From CAWDBV01 sp963800705 (GTDB lineage: Bacteria > Actinomycetota > Thermoleophilia > Solirubrobacterales > 70-9), in contig CAWDBV010000002.1 in the NCBI GenBank assembly GCA_963800705.1, positions 434,001-498,000 on the forward strand: a stretch of 64,000 nucleotides of DNA, in the 5' to 3' direction. Within the stretch, counting starts at the first letter, position 1, and each line of letters begins with the position of its first letter. This document shows, piece by piece, positions 1 through 8,707 of the stretch. The translations under genes were made by a program, and so were the position numbers. Below the pieces are notes generated by a model, which saw only the letters and a program-made list of their open reading frames with translations, had not been told where the DNA came from and made no database searches.

Positions 1-299
1 TTGATCGGCTCGAGGGTGTCATCGAGGTGGTTGCGGAGCTCAGCGAGCTGCGCCATCGCGCCGGCGACGTCCTCGTGGACCCGGGTCTGCAGCTCGAGCG
101 CCGACTGGTGCGTCTCGCCGGCGTAGTGGTCGGAGTGGCCGGCGGGCAGGCGAGGGAGCACGGTCTCGATCTGCTGCGCGAGCCCCCAATGGATCGGATC
201 GACGAGCATCACCTCCTCCTCGACGCCGAGCGTGTAGGGGCCGAGCTCGTGCTGGCCGGCCCACTCGGCCCAGGCCGGGACTACGCGCTCGGCGCTCAC
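1..299 (-). CDS. Carboxylate-amine ligase, GCS2 family (5' part only)
   Basis: Reading the minus strand from a GTG at 299 gives about 99 residues, then the window ends. Residues 20-35 contain LGPYTLGVEEEVMLVDP, the glutamate-binding signature of the glutamate-cysteine ligase family 2 (YbdK/EgtA-like), followed by the expected GETHQSALELQT segment. The GTG overlaps the stop of the upstream amidotransferase gene by 4 nt (GTGA), so translation is probably coupled. Family members join an amino acid to the gamma-carboxylate of glutamate using ATP; the real substrate cannot be told. It is the last visible member of an ATP-grasp / amidotransferase / GCS2 trio. Confidence 0.85.
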   Translation of the reverse strand, partial: MSAERVVPAWAEWAGQHELGPYTLGVEEEVMLVDPIHWGLAQQIETVLPRLPAGHSDHYAGETHQSALELQTRVHEDVAGAMAQLAELRNHLDDTLEPI

Positions 300-1061
300 G
301 CAGTGCTCCGCTCGCGGCTGGTCGCGTCGACGAAGCTCTTGAACAGCGCCGCGCCCTCGGGGAAGTGGTCGAGCGTCTCGGCGTGCCACTGGACCCCGAT
401 CAGGAAGCGGCGCCCGGGGTCCTCGATCGCCTCCACCAGGCCGTCATCGGCCCATGCAACCGGCTTCAGCTCCTCACCGAGCGACGAGACCGCCTGGTGG
501 TGGAACGAATTGACCTCGATCGAGCTCTTGCCGAGCACGCCGGCGAGCAGGCTGTCGGGGTCGATCTTCACCTCGTGGGTGGGCTGCTCGCCGGGGATCT
601 TCTGGCGGTGGCCGATCGAGTCGTCGAGCTCGGGGACGTGCTGATGGAGGGTGCCGCCGCGGGCGACGTTCAGCACCTGGGCACCGCGGCAGATCGCGAG
701 GATCGGGACCTCGAGCGCGTCGGCGGCGCGCGCGACGACGAGCTCGGCGAGGTCGAGGTCGGGCTCGGTCGGGCCGAGCTCGGGGTGGCGCTCCTCGCCG
801 TAGGTGCTCGGATCGATGTCGGGTCCGCCCGGAGAGGCAGATGCCGTCGAAGCGGGTCAGCATCGTCTCGACCGCCTCGGGGTTGAGCGGTGGGATCACG
901 ACCGGCAGCCCGCCGGCCGCCTCGATCGCGCGCAGGTAGGTGACCCCGAGCGCCAGCTCCTTGCGCGGCGGCTCGCCCTCCGGGGTCTGGGTCACCTGCT
1001 GGGCCTCGCGGACCTCCGAGGTCGTGACCCCGATCAGCGGGCGCTGGTCGTTCGTGCTCAC
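296..1061 (-). CDS. Class-I glutamine amidotransferase, PuuD-like (frameshifted)
   Basis: It starts at GTG 1061, overlapping the ATP-grasp stop by 4 nt (MSTNDQRPLIGVTTSE). The peptidase C26 / gamma-glutamyl-GABA hydrolase fold is shown by the nucleophile-elbow AICRGAQ and the C-terminal GVQWHAE catalytic His-Glu. The frame breaks near 828-830: removing one G from a GGG run restores SGGPDIDPSTYG, so a single-base insertion separates the N-terminal third from the catalytic part. Probably a sequencing error, since both halves look conserved. Context suggests it hydrolyses or supplies nitrogen for gamma-glutamyl compounds made by the neighbouring ligases; that role is inference. Confidence 0.85.
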
Positions 1062-2422
1062 GCGACCACCCGGGTGTCCTTGCCGCCGCCGCTGCGCGAG
1101 CTGTTGACGATCATCGAACCTGCCGGTCGCGCGAAGCGGGTCAGCGGGGCGGGGGATATCTCGATTCGCTCGTTGATTGCGAGAGCGTACGGGCGCAGAT
1201 CGACGTGGCGCGGCTCGAGCGCGGGCCCGACGACCGTCGGATGGGTCGAGAGCGGGGTGAGCCGCTGCGCGACGTAGGTCTCGGGCGAGGCGCGGAGTTC
1301 GGCCGCGATCCGCTCCCGCTCGGTGGCATCGGCCTCGCCCACGAGCACCACCCCGCGGCCGCCGAGCCCGGCGCGCGGCTTGACGACGATCTCGTCGAGT
1401 CGCTCGAGGGCTTCGTCGAGCTGCCCGGGGTCACCGAGGTCGTAGCTCGGGACCGAGGCAATCAGCGGCTCGGCGTCGAGGTAGAAGCGGATCGCGTCAT
1501 CGACGTAGGCGTGGACGAGCTTGTCGTCGGCGAGCCCGGTTCCGAACGAGTTCGCGCAGGCGAGGCGGCCGGCACGGATCGCGGGCATCAGCAACTCGCC
1601 GAGCTCGGTCGGCTCGCCATCGGGCCCGGCGAGCCGGTCCTCGTCGGTGCGTCGGTAGACGACGCCGACCTGGCGCGGGCGGCCGTCCTCGCCGCGGATC
1701 GCGAGCTCGTCGCCCGAGCGCTCGAGGGCGGCCGGGGTCGCGAGCGTCGCGCCGGTCAGTCTCGCCAGCTCGCGGTGCTCGAAATGGGCGCCGGCACCCA
1801 GCCCGTCGGTGAGCACGACGATCTCGGCCTCCTCGAGCCCCTCCGGCGCGGCCGCCTGCAGCGACTCGGCGAGCAGCGCCGGCGCCGCGGCGATGTCGTT
1901 GACCGCCGCCGGCTCGAGGAGCCGCTCGCGCACGACTTCGGCGATCGCGATCGCGTAGGCGACACCGGAGGGCGAGCGGACGTTGTCCTCGAGCACTTCC
2001 AGCTCTCCGCCGGGACCGCGGACGAGGTCGAAGCCGGCGAGCTGGGCGACGGGAGGGGGCTCGATGCCGACCAGTCCCGGCTCGAGCAGCTCGGTGGTCT
2101 CGATCACCCGGGCGGGGATGACGCCGTCGGTGACGATCCTGCGCTCGCCCGAGTAGACGTCGGCCAGCAGCAGGTTGAGCGCGCGATGGCGCTGCTCCAG
2201 GCCGCGTTCCAGCTCTTCCCACTCGGCAGCCGCGATCAGCCGCGGCACCGGATCGACCACGAACGGCTGCTCGGCGCCGTCGAGGTTGAAGCTCAGGCCG
2301 CGCTCTTCGGCGCCCGATTGGACCGAGGCGCCCAGCTCCTCGAGCTCGCGCGTGGCCAACTCGTCGAGCAATCCACGGTAGAGCGGCCGCGGCTCTCCGT
2401 CCGCGGCGAAGGCCTCATTCAA
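1058..2422 (-). CDS. Circularly permuted ATP-grasp amide ligase (DUF404/DUF407 type)
   Basis: 454 residues from a TTG at 2422 that overlaps the pyruvate kinase stop (TTGA). The N-terminal NEAFAADGEPRPLYRGLL is the usual beginning of this family. Further marks are VLEDNVRSPSGVAYA, VVKPRAGLGGRGVVLVGE (ATP-binding loop), RHVDLRPYAL and the C-terminal SMIVNSSRSGGGKDTRVV. Members form peptide-like bonds in unknown small-molecule or protein-modification pathways, often next to amidotransferases and GCS2 ligases exactly as here. No alpha-E domain or transglutaminase gene is visible, although the window ends just downstream. Confidence 0.85.
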   Translation of the reverse strand: MNEAFAADGEPRPLYRGLLDELATRELEELGASVQSGAEERGLSFNLDGAEQPFVVDPVPRLIAAAEWEELERGLEQRHRALNLLLADVYSGERRIVTDGVIPARVIETTELLEPGLVGIEPPPVAQLAGFDLVRGPGGELEVLEDNVRSPSGVAYAIAIAEVVRERLLEPAAVNDIAAAPALLAESLQAAAPEGLEEAEIVVLTDGLGAGAHFEHRELARLTGATLATPAALERSGDELAIRGEDGRPRQVGVVYRRTDEDRLAGPDGEPTELGELLMPAIRAGRLACANSFGTGLADDKLVHAYVDDAIRFYLDAEPLIASVPSYDLGDPGQLDEALERLDEIVVKPRAGLGGRGVVLVGEADATERERIAAELRASPETYVAQRLTPLSTHPTVVGPALEPRHVDLRPYALAINERIEISPAPLTRFARPAGSMIVNSSRSGGGKDTRVVA

Positions 2423-3840
2423 GGTACGCGGTGCACCTCGAGCAGGTTGGTGCCGAGCTCCTGACTCGGCAGCCCGGCCGTGATCGCGACCAGGTCGCCG
2501 GACTTGGCGATCTCGCGCTCGCGGGCGATCTTCGCGCAGTCGTCGAGCAGCTGGCTGAGGCTGGTCCACTCCTCGACCAGCGCCGATTGGACGCCGAAGA
2601 GCAGGTTCATTCGCCGCACCGTTCCCGGGTTCGCCGACAGCGCCAGCACCGGGACCCGCGGCCGGTGCGCGGAGACGAGCCGCGCGGTGCGCCCGCTCGT
2701 GGTCGGGACGATGATCGCCGCGAGCTTGAGCCGGTAGGCGGAGGCGACCGCGACCTGGGCCACGGTTCGGGCGATGTCCTCCTCGGACTCCTCGACCCGC
2801 GTGAAGACCCACTCTCCGTAAGGGAGGTCGCGCTCGGTCGCGCCTGCGATCCGGTCCATGACGCTGACCGCCTCAACGGGGTGCTCGCCGATCGCGGTCT
2901 CCTCGGAGAGCATCACCGCATCGGTCCCGTCGTGGATCGCGTTCGCGATGTCGGTGACCTCGGCCCGCGTCGGGCGGTTGGCCCGCACCATCGTCGCCAG
3001 CATCTGCGTCGCGGTGATCACGGGCTTGCCGCGGCGGCCGGCGAGCTCGATCAGCCGCTTTTGCGTTCCCGGCATCTCCTCGACCGGGAGCTCGACCCCG
3101 AGGTCGCCGCGGGCGACCATGATCCCGCCCTCGGCGGCCTCGACGATCTCCTCGGCGCGGGCGGCAGCCTGCGGCTTCTCGATCTTGGCGATCAGGGGGA
3201 TGTCGGCGCCGAGCGCCTTCAGCTTCGCCGCCACCTTCTCGACGTCGGCGGCGGCGCGCACGAACGAGACCGCGAGGATGTCGATGCCGTGATCGACCGC
3301 CCATTCGATCCACGCCTCGTCCTCGGTGCCCGTCGCGGGAAGCTCGTCGGCGCCGGGGAGGTTGAGGCCCTGGTGGGAACCGACCGCGCCGCCTGCCTCG
3401 ACCTCGGCGGTCACCTCGTCGCCCTCGACCGAGGCGACCTTGAGCCGCACCCGGCCGTCTGCCAGGAAGACCGGGTCGCCCACCTTGACCGCCTTCGCGA
3501 ACCCGGGCCACTGCACCGGCAGCCGCTCCGCGGTACCGGGGCCGGCGCCGTCTGGAGCCGCCTCGAGTACGACCGTGGAGCCCGAATGGAGGACGACGGC
3601 GTCCTCGGCGAGCTTTCCGAGCCGCAGCTTCGGCCCCGGGAGGTCGCCCATGATCGCGATCTCGCGACCGCCCTCCTTCGAGACACGGCGGATTCGCTCG
3701 ACGTTCTCAGCGTGCTCCTCGGGGCTGCCGTGCGAGAAGTTGAGCCGGCAGACGTCGGCGCCGGCCTCGAACAGCTTCGCGAGCGTCTCGGGCTCGCGCG
3801 AGGCCGGCCCGATCGTGGTGACGATTTTCGTGCGCCTCAC
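2419..3840 (-). CDS. pyk: Pyruvate kinase
   Basis: 473 residues from a GTG at 3840 overlapping the HAD gene stop (GTGA). It converts phosphoenolpyruvate and ADP to pyruvate and ATP. Landmarks in order: TKIVTTIGPAS, AGADVCRLNFSHG, GDLPGPKLRLG, B domain, SFVRAAADVE, the catalytic LIAKIEKPQA, MVARGDLGVELP, the signature ITATQMLATM and a C-terminal domain with PTTSGRTARLVS. All key residues and full length are present. Its position inside a translationally coupled run with amide ligases and a P-type ATPase is unusual for a glycolytic gene. Confidence 0.95.
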   Translation of the reverse strand: MRRTKIVTTIGPASREPETLAKLFEAGADVCRLNFSHGSPEEHAENVERIRRVSKEGGREIAIMGDLPGPKLRLGKLAEDAVVLHSGSTVVLEAAPDGAGPGTAERLPVQWPGFAKAVKVGDPVFLADGRVRLKVASVEGDEVTAEVEAGGAVGSHQGLNLPGADELPATGTEDEAWIEWAVDHGIDILAVSFVRAAADVEKVAAKLKALGADIPLIAKIEKPQAAARAEEIVEAAEGGIMVARGDLGVELPVEEMPGTQKRLIELAGRRGKPVITATQMLATMVRANRPTRAEVTDIANAIHDGTDAVMLSEETAIGEHPVEAVSVMDRIAGATERDLPYGEWVFTRVEESEEDIARTVAQVAVASAYRLKLAAIIVPTTSGRTARLVSAHRPRVPVLALSANPGTVRRMNLLFGVQSALVEEWTSLSQLLDDCAKIAREREIAKSGDLVAITAGLPSQELGTNLLEVHRVP

Positions 3841-4487
3841 TTGGCGTGCTCCTCGAGCCCGTCGAGGTCGTCTCTGATCTCGGCGACCGATTCGAATATC
3901 GCGGTGGCCCCGTTGCCGAGCAGCTCGTCGGCGGAGAAGCCACCGGTCAGTACGCCGACGATCGGGATTCCGGCGCGCTTCGCTGCCTCGCAGTCCCAGA
4001 CCGAGTCGCCGATCATCAGCGCCTCGCGCGTCCCGGCCTTCTCGAGCGCGGCCTCGATCAGGTCGGGCTCTGGCTTCGTCTCCTCGACATCGGCCGAGGT
4101 CGTCCACTGCGTGATCTCGCGCGCGTCGAGCATGTCGAGATAGTGGTCGACCTCGTCCTGCTTCGCCGATGACGCGAGCACGACCGGCAGATCCCGTGCA
4201 GCGAGGTCGCGGAGCAGCTCGCGCGCGCCCTCGAACACCTCGACCTCCTCGATCATCTGCTTGTAGAGCGGGCCCTCGGCCTCGCGGATCGCGTCGCCCT
4301 GCTCGCTCTCGACGTCGTCGCCGGCGAGCGCGGCGACGAGCTTGTCGCCGCCCATCCCGATCGCGCGGTGGATGCGCCAGACCTGAAGCACGATCTCGTG
4401 CTGCCGGAAAGCCCGGTACCACGCGAGCGCGTGCTGGTAGTTGGTGTCGACCAGGGTGCCGTCGATGTCGAGGATCACGGCCTTCAT
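3837..4487 (-). CDS. HAD-family hydrolase, phosphoglycolate-phosphatase-like
   Basis: 216 residues, ATG at 4487. HAD motifs are complete: DIDGT at residues 7-11 (nucleophile Asp7, acid Asp9), the Ser of VVLASSA for motif II, Lys in ETKPEPD and GDSVWD for motif IV. A helical cap lies between residues 15 and 90, typical of subclass I enzymes of the Gph/PGMB type. Its ATG overlaps the stop of the P-type ATPase by 4 nt and its stop overlaps pyk. Substrate unknown; a sugar phosphate or phosphoglycolate clean-up function would suit the pyruvate kinase neighbour. Confidence 0.85.
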   Translation of the reverse strand: MKAVILDIDGTLVDTNYQHALAWYRAFRQHEIVLQVWRIHRAIGMGGDKLVAALAGDDVESEQGDAIREAEGPLYKQMIEEVEVFEGARELLRDLAARDLPVVLASSAKQDEVDHYLDMLDAREITQWTTSADVEETKPEPDLIEAALEKAGTREALMIGDSVWDCEAAKRAGIPIVGVLTGGFSADELLGNGATAIFESVAEIRDDLDGLEEHAK

Positions 4488-6919
4488 TCGCGGGGCGCCT
4501 CCTCACGGGCGTCCTCCTCGTGCGGCGCCTCGAGTCGCTCGACCACAGGCAGCCGCCAGACCGCACTCGCCAGCACGAGGGCACCCGCCGCCGAGACCAT
4601 CGCCAGGAAGAGCTGGCCGCCCTTCATCGGGGTGAGCTCGAAGAAATCACGCAGCGGCTCGACCGCGAGCGCGAGGGCGTAGAGGGCGCCGAGCGCGGCG
4701 ACCATCGCCAGCATGTAACTCTGGATCGCGATGTGCTCGCGGCCGGGGCCGCGCTCGAGCAGGAGGATGAACGAGAGCCCGAGGATGACGAGGGTCGTCG
4801 TCGCAGCGGTGCGGCCCTCCTCGAGCGTCCCCCCGGCCACCGTGTCGACGAGGAAGAACGAGAGCAGTGAGCCCGCGGCGATCGCGAGCCCCGCGGGAAC
4901 CGCGAAGGCGGCGAGCGCGCGCAGCAGCCTCCCTCTATATAGAGGGCCGTCGCTGGGCGCCAGCGCGAGCACGAACGAGGGGATCCCGATCGTCAGGAAG
5001 GCCGCCAGGGTCAGGTGCCGGGGCAGGAAGGGGAACGCCCATCCGGCGAGCCCGACTGTCGCGATCAGCGCCGCCGCGTAGACGGTCTTGGTCAAATAGA
5101 GGCGCCCGAGCCGGTGGATGTTGCGGGCTATGCGCCGCCCCTCGGCGACCGCCTGCGGCAGGCGCGAGAACTGGTCCTCGAGCAGGACGACATCCGCGAC
5201 CCCCTTCGTGATCTGGCTTCCGGAGCCCATCGCCACCGCGACCTGGGCGCGCTTCAGCGCCGGGACGTCGTTGACGCCGTCGCCGATCATCGCCGTGTGG
5301 TGCCCGGCTCCCCCGAGCGCGCCGACCAGCGCCCGCTTCTGCTCCGGGCGCACGCGGCAGAAAATCGTGTTCGACTCGGCGATCTGGCGCAGCTCGTCCT
5401 CGTCGGCGGGCAGCTTGTCGCCGTCGACCACCCCGCCGCCATCGTGGGGGGAGGCGATCCCGACCGCGCCCGCCACCGCCGATACGGTCGACGCGGCATC
5501 GCCGGAGATCAGCTTCAGGTCGATGCCCTGCTCACGGATGTAGTCGATCGTCTCCGAGGCGTCGGGGCGCAGGGTCTCCTCGAGCACGACCAGCGCCAGC
5601 GGCGCGATCTTCGGCGGCGGCTGCTCGGAGGGGTCGCCGGGCAGCGCCGCGTTCGCGGAACCGAAGGCGACCACGCGCCGCCCAGCCGCGGTCTGCTGCT
5701 CGAGGCTCTGCTGCAGCGCCGGGGTGAGCTCGAGGGCACCGGCGGCGGCGAGCACGTCGGGGGCGCCGAGCACGTAGCTGCGCCCCGGACCGCCGCCGTC
5801 GAGGGTGAGGCCGCTCCACTTCCACTCCGAGGAGAACGGGACCTCGGCCGAGACCCGCTGCGGCTCGCTCGGCGGGTAGCTGTCGGCGATCGCCTCGAGG
5901 GTGCGGTTGCGCTCCCCGGCGCTGGCGGCAAAGCTGGCGAGCGCCTTGTGGGCGCCGGCGGCCTGCTCGGGGTCGGCGATCTCGACGCCGACCAGCTCCA
6001 GGTCCCCCGAGGTCAGGGTCCCGGTCTTGTCGACGCAGATCGTGTCGACGGCGGCGAGCGACTCGGTGGCGCCCATCTGCTGGACGAGGGTCTGCGCGCG
6101 GGCGAGGCGGACCGCCGCGACCGCGAGCGTGACGCTCATCAGGAGCACCAGGCCCTCGGGGATCAGCGTGATCAGCCCCGCGGTCGCGGTCTGGGCGGCC
6201 TCCTGGAGCGGCTCGGCGCGCGCGATCAGCGCCAGCACGAGCGCGATCGCGAGCGGGATCATCAGCCAGGTGGTCGCCTTGAGGATCTCGTTGACCTCCT
6301 CCTGCAGCGGCGAGGGGGGATGGCGGAACTGCTTCGCCTCGCCGGCGATTCGCGCGGCGTAGCTGTCCTCGCGGACCGCGTCGACCTCGTAGTGGCCCGA
6401 GCCCGAGATCGCGAACGAGCCCGAGAGGGCGCGGTCGCCGGGCCCCTTGCGTACCCCGTCGGCCTCGCCGGTGAGCAGCGACTCGTCGATCGTGAGCCCG
6501 CGCGAGTCGACCAGCTCGCCGTCGGCGACCAGCTGGTCGCCGGGCTCGATCCGGATCACGTCGCCGGGGACGACCTCTTCCCCGCGCAGCTCGTGGAGCT
6601 CGCCGTCGCGGAGCACCTGCGCCCGCGGCGCCACGACCAGGGCGAGGTTGTCGAGGATCTCCTTCGCCTTCAGCTCCTGGCGGATGCCGACGTAGCTGTT
6701 GATGATCGCGATCAGTCCGAAGAGGGCGTCGGCGAACAGCCCCAGCGCCAGGACGAGCACGAAGAAGGCGCCGATGATCGCGTTGAAGAGCGTGAAGACG
6801 TTGCCGGCGATGATGCTCGCCGCCGAGCGGCTCGAGCTCTGCTCGGGCGCGCCGAGGCGGCGGAGGCGCTTCTTGGCCTCCTTCATGGTCAAGCCGGCAG
6901 CGGGGACTTGCGCGTTCAT
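4484..6919 (-). CDS. Cation-translocating P-type ATPase, CtpE-like
   Basis: 811 residues from the ATG at 6919. The open frame runs further upstream, but this ATG has a G-rich ribosome site and a TATAAA box just ahead. The actuator has LLTGEAD; the phosphorylation motif DKTGTLT has Asp297; the hinge reads GDGVNDVPALKRAQVAVAMG. There are about ten membrane segments, with NVFTLFNAIIG in the first pair and KAKEILDNL in the cytosolic linker, which match mycobacterial CtpE (Ca2+ uptake). No N-terminal metal-binding CxxC is seen, arguing against Cu/Cd pumps. It is the first gene of the minus-strand run and is divergent from the secreted-protein cluster. Calcium specificity is inferred. Confidence 0.9.
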   Translation of the reverse strand: MNAQVPAAGLTMKEAKKRLRRLGAPEQSSSRSAASIIAGNVFTLFNAIIGAFFVLVLALGLFADALFGLIAIINSYVGIRQELKAKEILDNLALVVAPRAQVLRDGELHELRGEEVVPGDVIRIEPGDQLVADGELVDSRGLTIDESLLTGEADGVRKGPGDRALSGSFAISGSGHYEVDAVREDSYAARIAGEAKQFRHPPSPLQEEVNEILKATTWLMIPLAIALVLALIARAEPLQEAAQTATAGLITLIPEGLVLLMSVTLAVAAVRLARAQTLVQQMGATESLAAVDTICVDKTGTLTSGDLELVGVEIADPEQAAGAHKALASFAASAGERNRTLEAIADSYPPSEPQRVSAEVPFSSEWKWSGLTLDGGGPGRSYVLGAPDVLAAAGALELTPALQQSLEQQTAAGRRVVAFGSANAALPGDPSEQPPPKIAPLALVVLEETLRPDASETIDYIREQGIDLKLISGDAASTVSAVAGAVGIASPHDGGGVVDGDKLPADEDELRQIAESNTIFCRVRPEQKRALVGALGGAGHHTAMIGDGVNDVPALKRAQVAVAMGSGSQITKGVADVVLLEDQFSRLPQAVAEGRRIARNIHRLGRLYLTKTVYAAALIATVGLAGWAFPFLPRHLTLAAFLTIGIPSFVLALAPSDGPLYRGRLLRALAAFAVPAGLAIAAGSLLSFFLVDTVAGGTLEEGRTAATTTLVILGLSFILLLERGPGREHIAIQSYMLAMVAALGALYALALAVEPLRDFFELTPMKGGQLFLAMVSAAGALVLASAVWRLPVVERLEAPHEEDAREEAPRE

Positions 6920-6929
6920 CGCCCCCTCT

Positions 6930-6935
6930 TTTATA
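6930..6935 (-). promoter_or_regulatory. -10 box for the ATPase-to-GCS2 operon
   Basis: TATAAA on the minus strand, 10 nt before the ATPase start codon, with the purine-rich AGAGGGGG between them. No convincing -35 is seen. Only about 50 bp separate this start from the divergent TTG at 6970. Confidence 0.5.
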
Positions 6936-6969
6936 GGCTGCGGGGGGCCGGGACTACCGAGGAGGGAAC

Positions 6970-8700
6970 TTGAAGGCGAAGCTGGGCGCATTCGCAGTTG
7001 CATTGACCGCGCTGGCGTTGCTGCCGGGGGCCGCGGGCGCGGCGACGATCAATCCCAACACGACCGACGACGAGTTCGACGATATGGCGCCGCTAGGGGA
7101 TTGCGCCCTCCGCGAGGCGATCCAGTCGGCGGTCACCAACGCCGCCTTTGGCGGCTGCGTTGCCGGCGACGGCGGGACCGACACGATCAATCTCACCGCC
7201 AGCATCCTCGACCCGTACGAGCAGATCCTCGGAACCTCCGGAGACGACGACAACGAGGAGGGCGACTTCGACATCGCCGGAGGCGGCCCGATCGTGATCA
7301 AGGGGACGAATTTCCAGTCGATCTCGACGCTTGCTCCCGACCGGATCTTCGACCTCAACGGCTCAGGGGCGAACCTGACGCTCGAGCACGTGGTGGTCGA
7401 GGACGGGAACGTGGCCAACGGACTGGCGGCCGACGACCAGGACAGCGGCGGCAATATACGCGTCAACGACAGTGCGAGTCTGAAGCTCGACGACGGCGCG
7501 GGGGTTGCCGATGGACGCGCGGTGAAGGGCGGCGGAATATGGGCCGACGGAACCAGCCAAGTGACGATCAGGAGATCCTTCGTCGACGACAACGTGGCAA
7601 CCAGACGTGGCGGTGGCCTGTCCGTGACCGGCAGCGGCCTCATGGTCCAGATCAGCGAGTCGTTCATCCGGGGAAACTCCGTGACCACGGACGCCGACGT
7701 CGTCGGAAATCTGGAGGGAGGCGGGATCGTGTTCAGCGGTCAGCAGATGACGATTACCGACTCCTCCGTTGTCGACAATTCCATCCTCCACGAGGGCACG
7801 GCGATGCGGCGACGGGGCGCTCGGCGGCGGCATCAGCGCCAGCGCGAACACGACGGTGCGGCGCAGCCTGATCGAGAACAACAAAGCCGAGGCCGAGAAC
7901 GGCAACGAGGAGCGCGGGGGCGCAATCATCGGTGAGGGCGGCGACTCCGACGAGACGATCAGGATCGTCAATTCGACGATTTCGACAACACCGCGGGCAA
8001 CATGGCCGACGCCTCGGGCGAAGGCGGCGCCATCTTTCTGAAGCAGGACGGCGATCCGGATCCGGACATCGACGCTTCGCTTTCACACGTCACCGTGTCG
8101 AACAACGATGCGGCAGGTTCCGCCGGGGATGCGCTCGAAACCGCATCTCCCGCGGACACCGGGGTGATCACCGTCCGCGCCTCGATTCTTTCTCCGAGCG
8201 CGCTCGGCGTCAACCTGTGCGAGGGGACCTCGCCGCCGGACATCGTCTCGGCCGGCTTCAACGTCACGTCGGTCGCGGATCCTCAATGTAACTTCGGAGG
8301 CACGGACTCGGTCGCCGCCTCCCCGACCGGGTTGGCTGCGGGCGGCCCGGTGGACCACGGCGGCGACACCGACACGATCGGCCTCGTGGCCGGCGGGCGC
8401 GCGGTCGACTTCGTTCCGGCCGCACAGTGCGGTCCCGCCGAGGGCCAGGACCAGCGCGGCTTCTTCCGCCCCTCGGGCGCAGCTTGCGACGCCGGCGCCT
8501 ACGAGCGCGTGATCTGCAATGGAATCGTCCAGGAAGGCCCCGGGGCCGTTGACTGCCCACCGCCGCCGGTCGTCCCGATTGCGACGCCGACGTCGACGCC
8601 GATCGCGGCGGTGCCGGTGACGACCGCGAAGAAGAAGTGCAAGAAGGGGCGCAAGCTGAGGAAGGGCAAATGCCGGAAGAAGAAAAAGAAGAGGAAGTAG
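6970..8700 (+). CDS. Secreted CSLREA / choice-of-anchor-Q beta-helix protein with Lys/Cys tail (paralog 1, frameshifted)
   Basis: It starts at TTG 6970 after GGAGGG. A 24-residue signal peptide (AVALTALALLPGAAGAA) is followed by the CSLREA motif variant DCALREAIQSA, then a right-handed beta-helix-like region rich in GGGI and NST.. repeats. The choice-of-anchor-Q signature QDQRGFFRPSG..CDAGAYE comes next, and finally a tail with CKKGRKLRKGKC and a lysine run. Two compensating frame changes, near 7806 (+1) and 7983 (-1), put residues about 280-340 out of frame; reading across both restores homology to the paralogs. Likely exported and held at the envelope. Ligand unknown. Confidence 0.8.
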
Positions 8701-8707
8701 GGCAGCG

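Noticed and set aside
5015..6973. A 652-codon plus-strand open frame opposite the P-type ATPase
   Set aside because: It is low in hydrophobic patterns, rich in Arg/Asp/Gly from antisense codons, has no motif, and lies opposite a fully conserved ATPase. High GC produces such shadows.
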